Notes: generated by a model from the letters alone, not told the origin. Positions 1 through 15,182 are shown, numbered from the stretch's first letter. The stretch is 64,000 bases of DNA from Prinia subflava (GCF_021018805.1 NC_086247.1:89822140-89886139); one strand, 5' to 3'. Numbers and translations are program-made.

Positions 1-3000
1 AAAGAACTCTGCAGACAAACCTGGAAACCTTGTGAGTGACAACACAGATTTTCCCTTTTTGAAATGCCTTGTCTTGCCTCCATTTCTTCCCTCCCAACCA
101 TCTGAACAAACATAACTTGTGATTTTAACAGTGAGCTACCACCCCAGAACTTGCAGGATGTGTCTTCCAAATTTCCTGCAAGATGGTATATAGATCCTTC
201 GCTAGTCTAGTCACAGCTTCACTCAAAATGCACCTCATGTCCATTGTCGAGGTTGCTGTGTTTGGGTCCTACTTTGCTAGACCTATGCATCTCTGTCTGG
301 CCTTGTAGCTGTGTTCTGGACCTGCAGATGTTTTTGAGGTCTGTGGAGCCAGTGGAACCTGACATCAGCTCTAGTTTGTCAGTGATTTAGACTAATTTCC
401 GTGCTGTAGTGCTGTGGACACTCCAGCTTATATCCCACGCCTTGGCACACAGTTAATGTAGATAGCTAAATAACACAGGCTTAGCGGAAGAGCTTTCTGC
501 AAACAATTGTTATTTTCTTAGGCAACGTATTTCAAGGACATGAGGGCTGGGTGAGCTCTGGGTCACGATTTGCTCAGGCTGTATTTGCACCACAAGCATG
601 GAAACAATTGCCAGTGCTAGATTTAGCTGGCCACACCATGGGCTGTGTCCCAGCTCGGAGGAAACCCGGGTATTTCCCGCTAGGCTCCTGTGCTGGAGGG
701 ACCCTCAGGGGCTGGGCTGGCTCGGGTGGGTGTCACAGCCCTGATTCACACTGTGCAGGAGAAAAGGAGCACAGGACCTTCAGGGCCAGCCGACTCATGA
801 GGATGTAGCTGCTCCCCAGCACTCAGGGGGAACTTCAGAGGGCAGAATCTGGCACTGCATTGTGCAACTTTTTTTAAAGAACTAACTGTGATTTTTATAT
901 GGAGCATTTGTGTGCCAAAAACGCAGCTCTTTTTATTTAGTGAAATATCCTTTGGAAAACTGTAAAATCATGACAGGTTTTCGTATTTATTTTACATTCA
1001 ATTCAGGATTATACACGATCAGCTTTAGGGCCTTGTAGGAGCCAAGAGAATATAAAGGTTGTCAGAAAATTGGAGGCTTTATACCAGGCTGTTCTGACTC
1101 AACTGGCAGACCATTTAAAGTTACTGAGATTTGGGGAGAAGCAGAGCTTTTCAGAAATGTCAGTCTTCTGAGTGCTGCAATTTCTGACTGGCACCCACTC
1201 TCCAAAGTACTGACCTCAGCACCGGCAGGAGAATGGCATCAGCATCTTTAAGCTGTATTTTGTTATTATTGTTCAGAAGTTTTGCCACTTCTGAGTAGAT
1301 AAGTTTCCCCTGGAGATGTAGTAGCATCTGGCTTTCTTGCAGCTGAGTTTAAAGCTGCCTGGTTCCCTGAAATGAAGTGACAGCTTTTAGTCTTCGACAG
1401 GAACGTGTGAATGTATTCGGGTTCATTTATAACACACAGAGAAGAAAATTGATATTAGAGGGGAAAAGAAAAAAAAAAGAGAGCAAAGAGAAAAAAAAAT
1501 CTTTGAGGGCTTCATCTGCCCAGGGAGGTGGTATAATGCATCCACATACTTCAGTCCATGTGAGCAGAGTAGTAATGGGATACACACGCACACACGCACA
1601 CAAGCTGGGATCCTTTTCAGTCAGTCAAATTATTCTTTTGGTCAAAGATATTTTTCTTAGTTCTAATAATAAACACTGAAATCTTGGGTTAGTGCAACAT
1701 ACAAAGATAGACTTTAATATACACAATGCCAGTTAGGTTGAACTGTTTCCAGTACACAATGGCCACATTGTTTCTCCTTTTTTTTTGTTTCCACAAAAGT
1801 ATAAAAGAGCATCATGCTACAGACAGCACATTTTAGTCTGAAGTAGAACTGGCAGAGGATTTCAATGGAAAGTTGATTTATTTCAAGGGATTATGGGAGT
1901 CCAGGGATAAAGCTGGCACCCGGCCACAGGGAGAGCCCTTGACCTAGAAGCAGGAACAGTTTTCAAAGCTGTACATGTACATAACTGAGCAGAACACTTT
2001 AATTTAGTGCAGAGCATAACCTGAATTCCTTCTCTGAGGGAAGATGAAAGAAAGAAATTTTACTTCTTAGTAGGACGTTGGAAGCTGTATCCACAGCTCT
2101 TTGCCTATTTTACATCTTATTCTGCAGCATTGCAGGAAGCAATTGTTTGTGACAAAAGACCACTTTCTTCCCTGCTTAACTGGGAAATCAAATCGAGCTG
2201 CCCCTCATAAAACCAACTGGATACAGAATTAATTTGCTTTTCCTGATAGATGAAACAAGTTAACAGACCACTACAGGTTTCTCTCTAAATCAACATATGA
2301 AACATAATTTCATTGTCTTTCCTCCCCCCTTCCTCTAGGCCTTGAACAGTAATTATAAAGACTTTAAATCTCCCTAGTGACATCAGCTGGTTAAAAAAAT
2401 TTGGATCACAGGAATAATGTAACCCAGAGCCTGCTTTCAGCAGCGTTGTTCACACTCCAGAGAAGGCAGTTCTTTACAAAATACTCTTCCATAACTATGC
2501 TCTATTAATTTTAGTGGTAGTTTTCAGTAAGCTTCACATTGGGATCCACATCATCAGGCCTATTCCTCAGCCAGAAGGTACAAAGCATAACAGCAACAAG
2601 ACGTCTTTAAAACGCTATTTTGGAGCATTTTGTGAAGACCATGTATTATATCAAACATGCCATAGTAATTACATTTACTAAAACTTTCTAAGCAATAATA
2701 GGCTTCTAGCTCAGCTGCCCTTAGAATCCGTCATAAACTTCAGCCACCTAATTAAGTGCTTTATTCTGCAGCTTCCAGTCTGGCCAAACGACCACAGGCA
2801 TCTGTAGGTATCTGACCTGAATCAAGGACTCCGGGTTTGAGCCCCGTGTTTCCAGACAGTGCGTCTGACTGATACTGTGAAACCACAAAATGCCAGATGG
2901 TTTCAACATATTACACAGCTCCCTGCATGGGCATCCAGCATCAGTGTGTGCCTTCCTGAAAAATTTCACATGCTGAAACAACTTCTTGCAGTGTGGAGAC

Positions 3001-4234
3001 AACACTGCGCCTGAAAACAAAGATTTAACTACATTGGCGCTGCTCAGCCTCTTGTCAACTTCTGGTCTGGGAAAAACTGTCAGCTGTTCTAAAATTAGAA
3101 GATAACGCAACGTTGGCTAGAATAGTCTGGGTAGGCTTCTTCATTATCAGCTTCCTTGTTGAACTTTAATCCTTATTTTATGACCCTTCTGTTTGTTTGG
3201 GTATAGCTTGCATCATGGGCACAAACTGCCCATCATGGCATATTTGCACAGTGAGTTTGTTTTGTGCATTAAAATGAGACTGGTCAGCTCTAACTGGGGA
3301 CTGAATGGTTTTCCCACCATCCAAACTGTGGCTGAGTCAGAGCCCACATCAGGAGGTCCTTTTGCTATGTTACCTAAAGCAATCTTCACTGGAACTACCA
3401 AGTCTCCCTGCATGCTGACTAGTCTGCTGCTTTCCTCCTAACTTGCATACAAATACCCTGAATATCTAGGGAGATGAGAGACATCTGTGGAGCCAGCACT
3501 GTGCAACAGAGAGAGCCTCATTCCTCAGTGTGTGCATACACCCTTTTGGCAGGCTCTGGAAGGCAAGCCCCAGCCTTTTGCATTTTCTGAGCTAAGTTTT
3601 TCAATGCTGTGAAGCTCTTTAAGTGCCCAAAATATGCCTCTGTGTGTACGCTGAGCCAGCATCTGCAAAACTGATGGAGTTGATGCCTGCTTCTCTACTT
3701 AACCTGTGAAGGAGGAAGAAGGCAAATTTGGCTCTTGGAGGAGAGGGAGATGTTCATCTAGTCCTGCTTCTTTAACATACGCTGTTGAGATGCAGATAAG
3801 GTACCCATGTGTACCTAGCTCCAGGTATCATGGGCGATGCAGGCAGTGCAAGTGCCTGAGATGAAACCAGGCTGCATTTGTCATTCTGTGCAGTTTGAGA
3901 CTCCCATTCAGAAATCCCATGAAATGCAAGGTATTAAATCCTGCCTACAGACAGCTGCCAGGATCTTTTCTTGGCCATACCTGTTTCTTCTGAAGCTGTA
4001 AGAATTTGGCCTTGCAAGCCTGATCCTGAACTGAGTGACACAAAAATTTCTCCTGGCACATACTGAAGGAAACAAAGAACTGCCAGGCTCATTTTACCCC
4101 TCATTAGGTCGTGGGAAGTTGCATGCATTTGGGAAGGCCAGCTTTGTGCTCACCATTGCTGCCATGGTGTTCAGGAATTCCTCAGAGGTTGCCACTATAG
4201 GGCAGGAACCACTGTGTTATGTAACAGGGTGCCC
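1..4234. other. Upstream non-genic DNA
   Basis: No supported gene. ORFs here are short and lack recognisable domains. Purine-rich A/G low complexity occurs at about 1461-1499 and an imperfect CA-repeat at about 1581-1601. Nothing else is identified. Confidence 0.6.
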
Positions 4235-4350
4235 ATGCCTTTACCCATGCTTCCTCCAAGTTCTCCATGTCCTTTTGAAGAAGTTTTATATCTGGGATAT
4301 CACAAGTACCCCAGATGTAGCTACAGTCCTTGTAATCTAGGGTATTATCC
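4235..4350 (-). mobile_element. Possible old CR1 LINE fragment (minus strand)
   Basis: Read on the plus strand, the words CCAAGTTCTCCATGTCC and ACCCCAGATG, in that order and with similar spacing, resemble the reverse complement of the CR1 segment encoding 'gaccccag...caggtgg'. The match is from memory and degraded, so this could be chance. If real it is a truncated ancient copy with no coding capacity. Confidence 0.3.
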
Positions 4351-7300
4351 CTGAGCACGTCCTTCTGGAGAACTTGGCACTGGGATGTCATAAAGAGATG
4401 GGGAGGGAAAAAGGAATGCTTTATTTTTTTAAAGGTTAAAAAAATTTTATCGTTTTACATTGAATGCTTTTTGCAGCAGGTTACATTCTGTGAAGAAAGC
4501 TATGCTTGAACTCATTTTCAGCTTATGTTGTAACACCACTCCTCACATTAGTACCAGTAAGTTTATAATCAAATACATGGCAGCTGCACCCCCAGGCCAT
4601 CAAGGTCACTTTTAATTCACAGTCCTGTCTGTGGTTTGGTGGAGAAAAAATAATTATGAAGTCCCTTAGGAAAGGGCTGTCTTGATGTGGCTAGGCACAT
4701 ACCACTAGTAAGCACTTATATGGCATCTTTTCTACTGATAGAAGTTAATAAAAGGGAAGAAAAGAAACATTTTATGTAGCTTTTCCATAGCAAGAAAACA
4801 TGTAACTGATTTTACTATGTGTTGCTTATAATTAATCTTTTTCATATCTACCAGTTATGGCAAAAAACAGGAGAACTCTAATGACAGTAACGTTAACTGA
4901 ATAAAATTTTGGTTACTTTAGCTTTAGTGAATAATTTGTCTTCCTCAACCTGATTTACTAATATCTTAGTTGTCAAGTCTCCCCATTCTGTGCATTCATT
5001 TTGTAGTTAGAGAGAGATTGTTTATAATTTACTGTTTAAGTCTGAGTGCTGTTATTTTGTACTGTCAAAGAGCATCTGTTGCAGTAGATAGCTCTTCATA
5101 TGTTAGTGCCACAAAAAATAAAGCTTACCAGCCATGGTAGCAGCCAGTTTACGAGCACCTGGTAATGTTCAGCTGTGTAAAGGGGAATTTCTTTTGAAGG
5201 GGCAGAAAATAGAATTGCATAAGTGAATTCTGTGCAGTAATCTACAATGGGATGGGCTTATGTAGGACTCATTCACACCAGCTGTGTAATCCAAGTTCAA
5301 CACTGGTTCTCTGTGTGGGGTAAAATCTGGGCTAAAATTTGTAGGCATTTGATTGTTACCTGATTATCCCTACAGGCTTCCCAGTGTTTTAACCGCAAGT
5401 TTTCCAGAAGCTAGCCTACATACTTCCTGATTCTGTAAGTAGAATGAATCTAGAAGATCTGATTTAGCTGTATCCATACGCAGGCAAGTTCTGTATAGGT
5501 ATAGATTTCATGGTTGGCTTTGTCAGTACAGACAGGATGAAGTAATTTCACAGCACATTGGAATTAATGCTGTTTGCCTTGTGACAAAACCCCAAACCTC
5601 GTCAATGAACCCTAGCAAGAGACTTGCTGTATTTAGGGCTGGCTATGAAGCTTTACTTCTTTTAAACTTGATTATATGTCTTTATTTCTGCCTGTTTGTT
5701 TGTCTGCAGAGAACAGTAAAAGCCATAGTTTATGAGGCTTCTCTTCATTGTACCTTGAGAAGGCAAGCAAGGGTTCTCAACAGTGCAGCTGGCACTAGGC
5801 AGCTCTCATTTGCCCAAATGGTACTATACGAGGTTTTACCACTGCTGATAAGATCCTAACCCTTGATCAGTCATGCTTTGAACTCATACTTCATACCATC
5901 ACCACAATTATTATCCCTCTCTCTACAGAAATATTAGTTGTGACTTCATAGATCAAATCAAACCATGTACTGATTACAAGTGCATAATTGTGTTCATGAT
6001 GGGCTTCCTGTGCACCAAAAATTGTAGCCTAGCCAGCTTTAATGGAGCTCTTTACTTCAGAATAAAGCTGATCATCTAAAGCCCAGAATACGAGTCACCC
6101 AACTTGATCTCAGCTGTGGTTGTGGATCTCACAATTTTATTATATCAGGCTTCACATTACCTGTTAGAGACCACACAGCCAGGCAGTGACATGTGTTGTA
6201 CTTTTTCCAGCTACTTATAGACTCATGGAAGTATGAGCTATAAAAGAACATGAAAAAGTGTCTTCAAATGTAATAAAGTTTAAAAAACAAAGAATTGGAC
6301 ATTGCTAGTTACATCAAGCACTTATTGTTCCACTCTACTTCATGTTTCCTTTGATCTACTTTAAAGTCATTGCAAACTTTGTTAAAATTCAAATTCCACA
6401 ATCTTTCCCCCTGCCCCCCAAAGGGTCCTTTTGCCTTGGACTCATATTTTGAGAAGCCTACTTCTTTTGTGTTACTAAAATGCCAAGATTTTAATGGAAT
6501 GCTTTATTAGGTTTCCAAGTGCTTCTGGCCAATAACAAGCAAAGTTCAGCTCAGTAGTTTTAATCTCACAAACATCAAATCTGTTTCCCCTGCATGTGAG
6601 AAGAGCCATGCAGCTCTTAAGAAGATTAAAGCTATAAATTCTAACATTACAAGGGCCAATACTTTCACAGTCCAGATCAGGATGGGTTATTTTATGTAAG
6701 TTTCTCCTCATGTGAATTTCTAATACTATTCCTTGACTGGGTTTTGACTGGGCCTTCCCCTCCTCTCATCCTGCTGTGTACTAAGGTATGGTATTTGCAG
6801 GAGGTGAATACATTGCTTATTCTTGTATGCTGCCTCTTTATTTTAATGTTAGGAGGTAAATTATATCATTTTCATTATCAGTGCAGCTCAGAAAACCATC
6901 TGTTGCTCCAAGACATCAGGATCAGTAGTCAGCCACCCCCAAAGTAAGCAGCTGTAAATCGAGAATGACTATACTTTCTAAATGCAGAGAGGCTTTTACA
7001 TTAATCTCCTGGACTTGCTGAGTGGCTGATGCAGTGCCCAAATGCAAGTAAACTCAATTAGTAAAAATAGACATGATGTGGCACTTCAATATATGGCGTT
7101 TAAACATGTGTTCTACAAAGCAGAAATGCTCATGTCCCAGATACTCTGCTATTCTGTTCTGCCCCTACGATTGAGTTATTTTCCTGGTTGCCAAATACCT
7201 CATAAAAACGAATAGCGATGTTTTGTTTTCACAAAGATGCACTACTGCTGTCATTTACGCAGGTATAGATCTGGAGAAACTCAGGCAACATGTTAGGACT

Positions 7301-9947
7301 CTGGATGCTCAGCAACTCTGAAAAATTACGCTTGACAATTGCCACTGGAAAGCTACTGTGCAAACCAGCTTTAATGTTCCTGTGTTTTATACGTGCAGAG
7401 TAACATGAAGCATACTATTGCAAGCAGATAAGAAACGTTTGCAAGAAACATACTTTTTGGAGCTTTACGTAACAGGGTGGGTCTGGGTACATTAAATTGC
7501 ATCTTAAGACTATGGGCAATTTCCTTCTTTACCTCCTTCAGCAATATAGCAGGCTACACCTCTTTTTTTATGGCAAGCTGATCAAAGTCAATTTATTCAA
7601 ATGCAAGTTCTCTAAGATCCCTGTGCTCCACTGTGTAACAGAAGGGCTTAGGTCTGGGTGTGGTGTTCTTGACCTTCTAGTCTTTTGTCTTTACAGCCTG
7701 TTTTGCTTCCTCTGTCTGCCCAGTTTTAGCCAGAAGAGTGATCTAAAGAGACCCTGTTTGTTTTCCGCGCACATTATGATAGGCTGCCATTGTGTAACGA
7801 CATACAGTATGCAGGATAAAACACCCTGCTTATTATAGTGCAGTTAAAAGGCCTGTCACTATTTCCATTTCAAATTCCTATTTTCAGGAGTTTACTACTG
7901 AGCCGTAACAAATTGCAGGCAGGAAACTTGGCAGTCACATTCCCAGCCTAAGAGCAAATGCTTTAACCGAGTTTAAATAAATAAATTAATTAATATTAAT
8001 GGCATGTGCTTCCAGCATGCAAAAGAAAGGAGGTTTTGTTATTGTTTTGTTTGTTTTATCCTTGAAACAAACAATGACGATTAAGGATGGTATTTACATA
8101 CCTACCACCCTTGTACAAGAGTTATACACCAGACCATGAGCAGTGTTACCAAATGATGGAGATAATTATCCGGTGGTCATTCCTGACTCTCCTAAGAGGA
8201 ATATCAAGAAAGAAGGGCTGTTATTCAATGCCTAAAAGGTATTAATTCCTAAAGATTGGGAAGGACAGAAGAGAGTTGTATATCATAAATACTCACAGAG
8301 CTAACAAACCACACCTTGATAACCATAGTGGGTAAGAGTGAAATTCTTTGGGGTTAGCTTAAAAGGAAGAAACATCAAAGTAAACAAAATAGTAACACTG
8401 TAGAGTGGAAGAGTTTGAAGTATAATAACTAACAGGTGAAATATTTGAAGAGTAAATGTATTTTCAGTGTATTTTAACAATCTAGATTTTAATTATACAG
8501 CAAATATTCAGAGTTTTAAGTCCTGAAATAATTAAAAACCAATTTTTGGTCTGTTGTGCAGATAGCCAGGATTTCAAGCTGGCAAATTCTTCACACTTAT
8601 CTTTCTGTTCATTGAAGATTTGAGCACTAGAGGGAATCTAGGAACTGGTGACCATAAACTACATTAATTCAATGTGCTGCTAAGGGAAGGTGCCACTACA
8701 AGAGTAGCAGATTCAGAGGAAGCAATATACTGGAACTTAAGTCATCCATTTAACATTTTGGCTAGTAAGAAGCATTAAAAATGTGAACACATGAAAGGCA
8801 AATCCTCAGAAAGCAAAATAAATAGGGAGTAGCAGATTCTTCAAGAGTAAAAGGGGCTTGGTGGTTATTGGGATTTTTTCTTCAGTTTTGTTTTCAGGAA
8901 ATTATAATTTTTTGTAGGTTGAAATAAGAAAACACTCTTACTTCACCATTGGAGAAATTGACCTTTTTGCCCCACTGATTGTTTGCCATTTCTGAAGTCA
9001 GCTGGCCTCAAAACTGCAGTCTTTTCTCAGGAGGTAACTGTTCTGAGACATATGTCACATCATGGAGTATTTCACTGCATCGTTTACTGCAGACAGCATA
9101 ACCTGTGTGCCTATGCTGTAAACTGCCTGGGGAGGAAACTTGGCCTTATGTAACTGACTACAGCATCTAGTTTGAACAGGAAAGGGGTGCTGATCCACAT
9201 TTAGGGATATGAGGGATTATTAGAATATAAAATAAAAGGGGTTTTAGAAAATCACCAAGGAAAAAATTCTATTTCCAGCTACAAGGAGATTTCGTGATCT
9301 CACTGGCGAGACCTTAAATGTGTGCAAGGTTGAGATAAATGTGTCTTGGTTCAGGTAAATGTTTTTGGAGGCCAGACAATGACTCCTGTACAAGTTGATC
9401 CTTTTAGGGACAGTTGTAGAGCCTGCAAGCTCCTCTTCTGCAATTTTCAGGATGATTGCTACAAGGGACTCGAAGAAACTCTTCAACTTGGCAGTGACTC
9501 ATGCTGAGCTAAAAGCTTCTGGGCATGTTCTTGGGAACTTCTGATACTCTGAAGAGACTGTAATGAGAGACAACAGTGGTGCTGGGATGCTTGCCCAGAT
9601 GATAAACTATGCAGGAATTTCTCTACGGCTGATAACTCTGCTCAGGACCCTGTGAAGTATATACATTGTGTAACAATACCTGTAGGCTCTCAGAAATACC
9701 CTTGGGGGCAGCAGCCACTGGTATTCAGTAGTCATAAGGTCTGTCCCCTCTGCTCCCTCCTCCCATAGTGGTACCTGGTTTGACTCAGAGTTGTTTGAGG
9801 AATTGCTTGCCCTTTCCTACCTCCCTGCTCCCCCCTGCTATGCATTTTTAACCAGCAGGGTGAACAGGAGGGCTCAAGAATTAGAGGACAGGTATATATG
9901 ATACATGATAAAGACCCTGCAAGGACTATACCCTATCATATAAACAT
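4351..9947. other. AT-rich non-genic DNA
   Basis: No gene, RNA gene or well-supported repeat family is recognised. The composition is AT-rich with A/T low complexity around 7972-8005. ORFs are chance-length, none above about 113 codons. Confidence 0.55.
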
Positions 9948-9966
9948 AAAAAAAAAAAAAAAAAAA
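9948..9966 (+). repeat. Poly-A run of 19
   Basis: Nineteen A residues. It could be a simple repeat or the remnant tail of a retrocopy, but the preceding sequence has no recognisable body and no flanking target duplication was found by eye. Confidence 0.85.
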
Positions 9967-12900
9967 GGCTGAAGTTGTAATGCAGCAAGGGTGGCAAGGT
10001 CTCTTACACAGGACTTCAGTTTGCAAGATTTTGGGGTGTATTAAGAAAAAGTATGCTTTCAGCTGTGTCTGGAGATGGATCACTTTGGAGATGAGGGAGG
10101 TGGTGGTGCCTACATATGCAACTGTTTACTGCAAAAGGAGCAGCATTCAGGGAATAGCAGGAAGAGCAATTGTAGATGGCAGAGGTGATCTTGACTGAGA
10201 CTCTCTCTGGGCTAACTTGCTTTGCATTAACCAGCAGGGAAAGGGTGTTCATCTGTGCAGTTATTGCAGGGTAGCTGGTGTCCTGTAAATACACACCCTT
10301 GAATGCCTCACTAAAACATGTTCATGAGGCCATACCCTCAAGCACAAAGCTCACTTGAAATGTATGATTCAGAACCATTAAGACAATGGGACAACTTGTA
10401 CACCTTAAATTAGACACCAAGTTTACACACCTAGCTGAAGATGAGCCAAGTAAGGGAGAGAAATGACTTAATACCTGTCCTAAGAAATGAGATATATCAT
10501 GGAAAAGGGAGAGACAGATTAAATGGCAGGAAAACCATCTGGCAGTCCCACTTTTGTATCATGTCATATGATTTGGACCTATGATGTATATAGGTGTGTG
10601 AAATAATCTGAGATTGGTGGGAGATGTCCCATCAGTTCTGATTTTTTACACAGGAATGGACTGGTTGACAGAGGTAGTTTATAAAATGGGAAGGGTTTTA
10701 GACAGTGTATGTTGCTAAACAAGTATGAAAGAAATGTTGCTAGAACTGTGGGTTTATTTTTGTTTACATTACTACTGTTTTCTCTTGTCCTTGATATGTG
10801 GAACTGTTGCTTTTCTGAGTCCTTGGCTAAGCCTTGGAAAAGAGAGCATTCCATATTGCCTTTATAGTAATAATACTTGTACTTCACTGTGTCACCACTG
10901 TTCTGTGGAATAAAAGGAAAAATTTTACTATCATTTTTCTACAGTCAGAAGAAAAGAGAGAGTGCAAATGTCTCACAACTAAGACCAAGACAAAGGGACT
11001 CAGAACCAGGTAAGAATTGCAGCAGATGCAGTGAAGACTTTGACTGGTTTTGGTAACAAGCTTTCCAGCTTGGAAGAAGAGGAAATATTATAGAGGGCTG
11101 CAAAGATCTGTGTGGCATTGATAGTATGGGTAGGAACTGGCCATTATTCCCTGTCTCAGTGCAACAGCTAGGAACACTGAATGAAGCAGGCAGGATGAGG
11201 GGATTCTTCTTGCATCAGGGACTTAACCTGTGCAATGTGACATAGCACACACCTACAATTTACAGATGGCAATGGAGAAGACTGTACAAATCTTGGGAGA
11301 TAAATGTTTTAATGTAGTATCCTACCTCAGGCCTCCTGTCACTTTTCCCAGGACACTTTTTTTAAAAAACTGGAGTTTTAGAGTTCTATGGGCATGTACC
11401 TGTTACCTTGCAGAAAAAACATGAAAAACACCCTCTCAGCTTGTAATTGGATAAATTGAAGGTAAATGTTTACCATGCTCATTTAGGTTGTTGATCAAAG
11501 CCTTGAAGGCTGAGGAATTCCTACACTCCAGGCAACACACTGTCATGCCTGTTGTCCATCTTGGCCTGGTGATTTTCCAATTATGAGTCAAATATAAGGG
11601 TATAGATATAGCAATTATTTCATACCAAAATGATCCCATTTAAATTTTTGTTTGATGTTTAGGAGCTGTTCAAAGTCTTCATTCCTGTGACTGCAGGTTT
11701 TTTTGCTATATGACACCTTTTGAAAACAAAGAAATACAGCTCTTTCCTGTGTAGAGGATGCCTGTATTTCAGAAACATTTCTCTTTCTGGTTAATACTGT
11801 CTTAATTACTACTTTTCTTTTTGAAGAAGATGTAGATACAAGATAACTTTGGTCTTGAACATTAAGCAGCTTGCACTTCTCCCTGTCTTGAAACCAAGGC
11901 ATTAGCCCAAACTTACCTATATTGAATGACTTTGGTAAACCAGACTTCTGAATTTGCATGACAGCTTTGGGGGCAAGGCCCATGTGTATAATATTTTGTG
12001 AAGAGGTAGAGACAGTGAGAGTAGAAAATAGCTGTCATTATAAATTGTGCATTTTTTCAACAAAACATAAAGATTTTTAGCATGTGAACAAAAAGAGCAG
12101 ACTTGGCAGTAGCATTGAGCGCAGTGGCTCTGGAGCTCTGGTAGGTCAGTTATCCATGAGGTAGGAAGGATTTGTTCAATAGACCAGAACAGCTCAGTTG
12201 GGGCCATTAAAGGATTTAGGGGTCAAAAATCCACATTTTCAAGTTCTATATCTGTTCAAACAGGTAACCAGTCCATTCTAGCCCCTTCCCCTTCTCTCAC
12301 AAAAACTTGTGACATTTATCAAAACTTGTATAGCATTGATCAGAGAGACTAACAGGTTTTGGAAACCACAGTGACTTATATGTAGGTAAGACATTTTAAG
12401 AAAATTCAAGAGATATTTCCCAACCCTAGGTATTTACAGAGTAGATGCTAATCTAATCTGACTAGACCATAACACCCTTAAGAGACAGAAAAAAACCCTG
12501 CTAAGTGAACTCCAGATAAATCTCTGTACCAGGTATGATTTAAAAGGATGGGACAACATGTGTCTCTTATAAGGGCATGTGGTCCCTGGCTGCTCCCTGC
12601 TAGCACCTGAGAGCGCTCTCCCAGACAGTGGCCAGCAAATTCTCCTGAATTCTGGTTAAATGTTAATCCTTGTTAACAGCACTGCCTTAACATCCCTGGA
12701 TACAAAGCACTTCTGCAGGGCAGAGCTTCCCCTCTGCGTCCTGCTGGTGTACTTTAACCCCAAGATGAAATGATCACTTCCAGTAATTAGACAGAGTTGA
12801 GTTTCCATTTGTGCTTGGCCCTTCTGCTCACACCAGCCATATGGGTAGCTGCAGTGTCAGAGGAGATAGATGGAGGCCAGGATACAGATTGAGACCTCAG

Positions 12901-15182
12901 ATGGCTGAAGAGCACAGGCCATAAAGCACCTAACAGGTCATAGTAGTTATTACTTGATAGGTACCTAGATCAGTTAAGCACCCTTAGAGAAGGGCTGAGC
13001 ACTTTTATTTTCCACTGGTTGCCACAGCTTATGGGGCTAACTGTGCCTGTGATCCATCCTGGTGTGGTCACTGGTGGGTTAAGTGGTCTTCCCTTCAGAG
13101 CAGTGACCTGTAACTGACTGACTTCTTATTCAAAAGACTAAATCAGACTCGATTTTGAGACTTTAGAAGAGTCCTCAGTTTTCTTAATTCCCCGATGAAT
13201 TGCTTTCCCCAGTTTTAAAAAAGCAACAACAAAAAGACAGTATCTCATTTCAGATCTCCATCTAAGGACCTGTTGTTACTTTAAAGCCATTGAAGCTATT
13301 GTTATTTAAAGAGAACTTGATTGTGTCTTTCAAAAAATCAAGACAATGATAAGGTAAACATTTTTTAACCTAAACATCCCATTACTTAAACTGTAAGGCA
13401 TGACAATGATTTCTTCATCTCCCTACAACCCCTACCTAGCCACAGCGTAATAAAATAAAAAATTTTACGGCAGCCTTTCCTTAGAAGTTACTTGCAAAGG
13501 ACCACCGTTTCAAATGATAAGATTTTTCTCTTAGAGTCACAGTGTAGTACTACATACTTGCTTAGTTTCCATGAATGCTTTACTCTCCTTTCACTAAATG
13601 TTAATTTGCATGAGATACTTGTGGCTTTAAAGAGACAGCATAGGCTCTCTGTGTCTCCCAATCTAATTTCCTTGCATCTGAACTCAATCACAGAGTTCTG
13701 GAGAACATCATCAACAGCTCTGTTTTGACAGGGGATACACTCATTTCTAAGTGCATACACAAAAATTAAAGACATTAGTCATATTTTGTTACATTCACAC
13801 AAGTGGCACCTAAAAAATATAGTCCAAATAGATTATTGTTCAGATCGTGTACATTTTTAACTTTCCTGAGGAAAGCATACTTTAATTAGCCAGCTGTAAC
13901 CCAAATTAGAGTTTCTCATTTGTTAAAGCTGTAAAAATACCTTAAATCAGCTGCATATGTCTGAAATAATAACAAAAATAACCACATTAGCAAAAAATAT
14001 CTGAATGTGAGAGAGCTATAAATAGATAGGAGGTGAATTGGACAGTCGGCAGATTCTGAGTTGGATTAAAAACATCTTACTTAAGCCAAAAACATGGCAA
14101 CCAATATTTTCTGCTTTAAAAATATTTGAGATGAATTTAGTTTTATGAAAGCTGTCAGAAGCTGAAATGAATAGTAGAAGTTCTCTGTTTATTTACAAAC
14201 CAATGGTATACCTGAAGAGTAAAGCCAGGCACCTTATGAGCAGTGACAGTAAATCTTTGATTGTATTCAAAATTCCTTTTTGCTGGTGGACAAGAATGAC
14301 CTGTATGTTCACATTCTCTCCGGGTAACCTCTGCCTTGATAACACTTGTCATTTGAGCAAATGGTATGACACGTCTGTGAGGTGGATTACTACTGTCCAC
14401 TAGAGGCTGTAATGAGACCAACAATGTCATTTTATGACAGATTGAAGACTTGAACTGTAACGATCAATAATTGGGAGATTGCTTTTCACACTCAATACAC
14501 TGTCAAGCACTGCATTTCCCTGAATGTTAGTGTTAAAAAAATCCAACTTATTATGCCTCCTATTCTCCAATTTTTTATAAGTACTATTAATTGTATAAAA
14601 CATGCTGTGTAGATGGCACATTACAACTAGTTAATTGAAAAATAGTTTCTTCTAGACAGTGTGCATCTTGCATGCCAAATTATTTAGTATCTTTTGGTCA
14701 GTACTATATTCTCCTGGAAGTCCTGTAAGTTTCAGCACATCATCAGCAGTAAATGAAAATGCTTGGGTCTATGTGGGTTTTTGTGTCCCACTCTCTCGCC
14801 TTCATCAGCACCTCGATGTTTTGTGGAATCCTTTGTGCAGGGAATATATTGAGGCCCAGTGTAGGCCCTTGGCAGGGGAGCCGCTGAGGCACAAGGATAT
14901 CTTGTGACATGGTTGCATATCCTGTGTATTAGGCCATGTTCGTAGAGGCACTGTCCCCTCATCCCTCATCTGTTAATGCAACCAACATGTATCAAGTCAG
15001 AATGAAGGTGAGAGTGGCTTATGAACCTGACATGGCTGGTGGCAGTCGTGGCACTTCCCAGAGCCATGGGTTAAAGTGCCTGCTGGCTCAGAAAAGCACT
15101 ATTGCTTTAACTTACAATGCACTTACATTGTGAGGATCTCTTTTCTACTCCGAAGCAGAAACATAGACAAAGATATAAAACC
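9967..15182. other. AT-rich non-genic DNA
   Basis: No gene supported. The notable item is a perfect MEF2/TATA-type word at 14016-14025. ORFs are short and overlap on both strands. Confidence 0.55.
14016..14025. promoter_or_regulatory. Perfect MEF2-type / TATA-like site
   Basis: CTATAAATAG fully matches CTA(A/T)4TAG and contains TATAAATA. It lies about 3.4 kb upstream of exon 1a in AT-rich DNA, where such a word can arise by chance. Confidence 0.3.

Noticed and set aside
9948..9966. Poly-A run as evidence of a processed pseudogene
   Set aside because: No gene-like body precedes it and no target-site duplication was seen.
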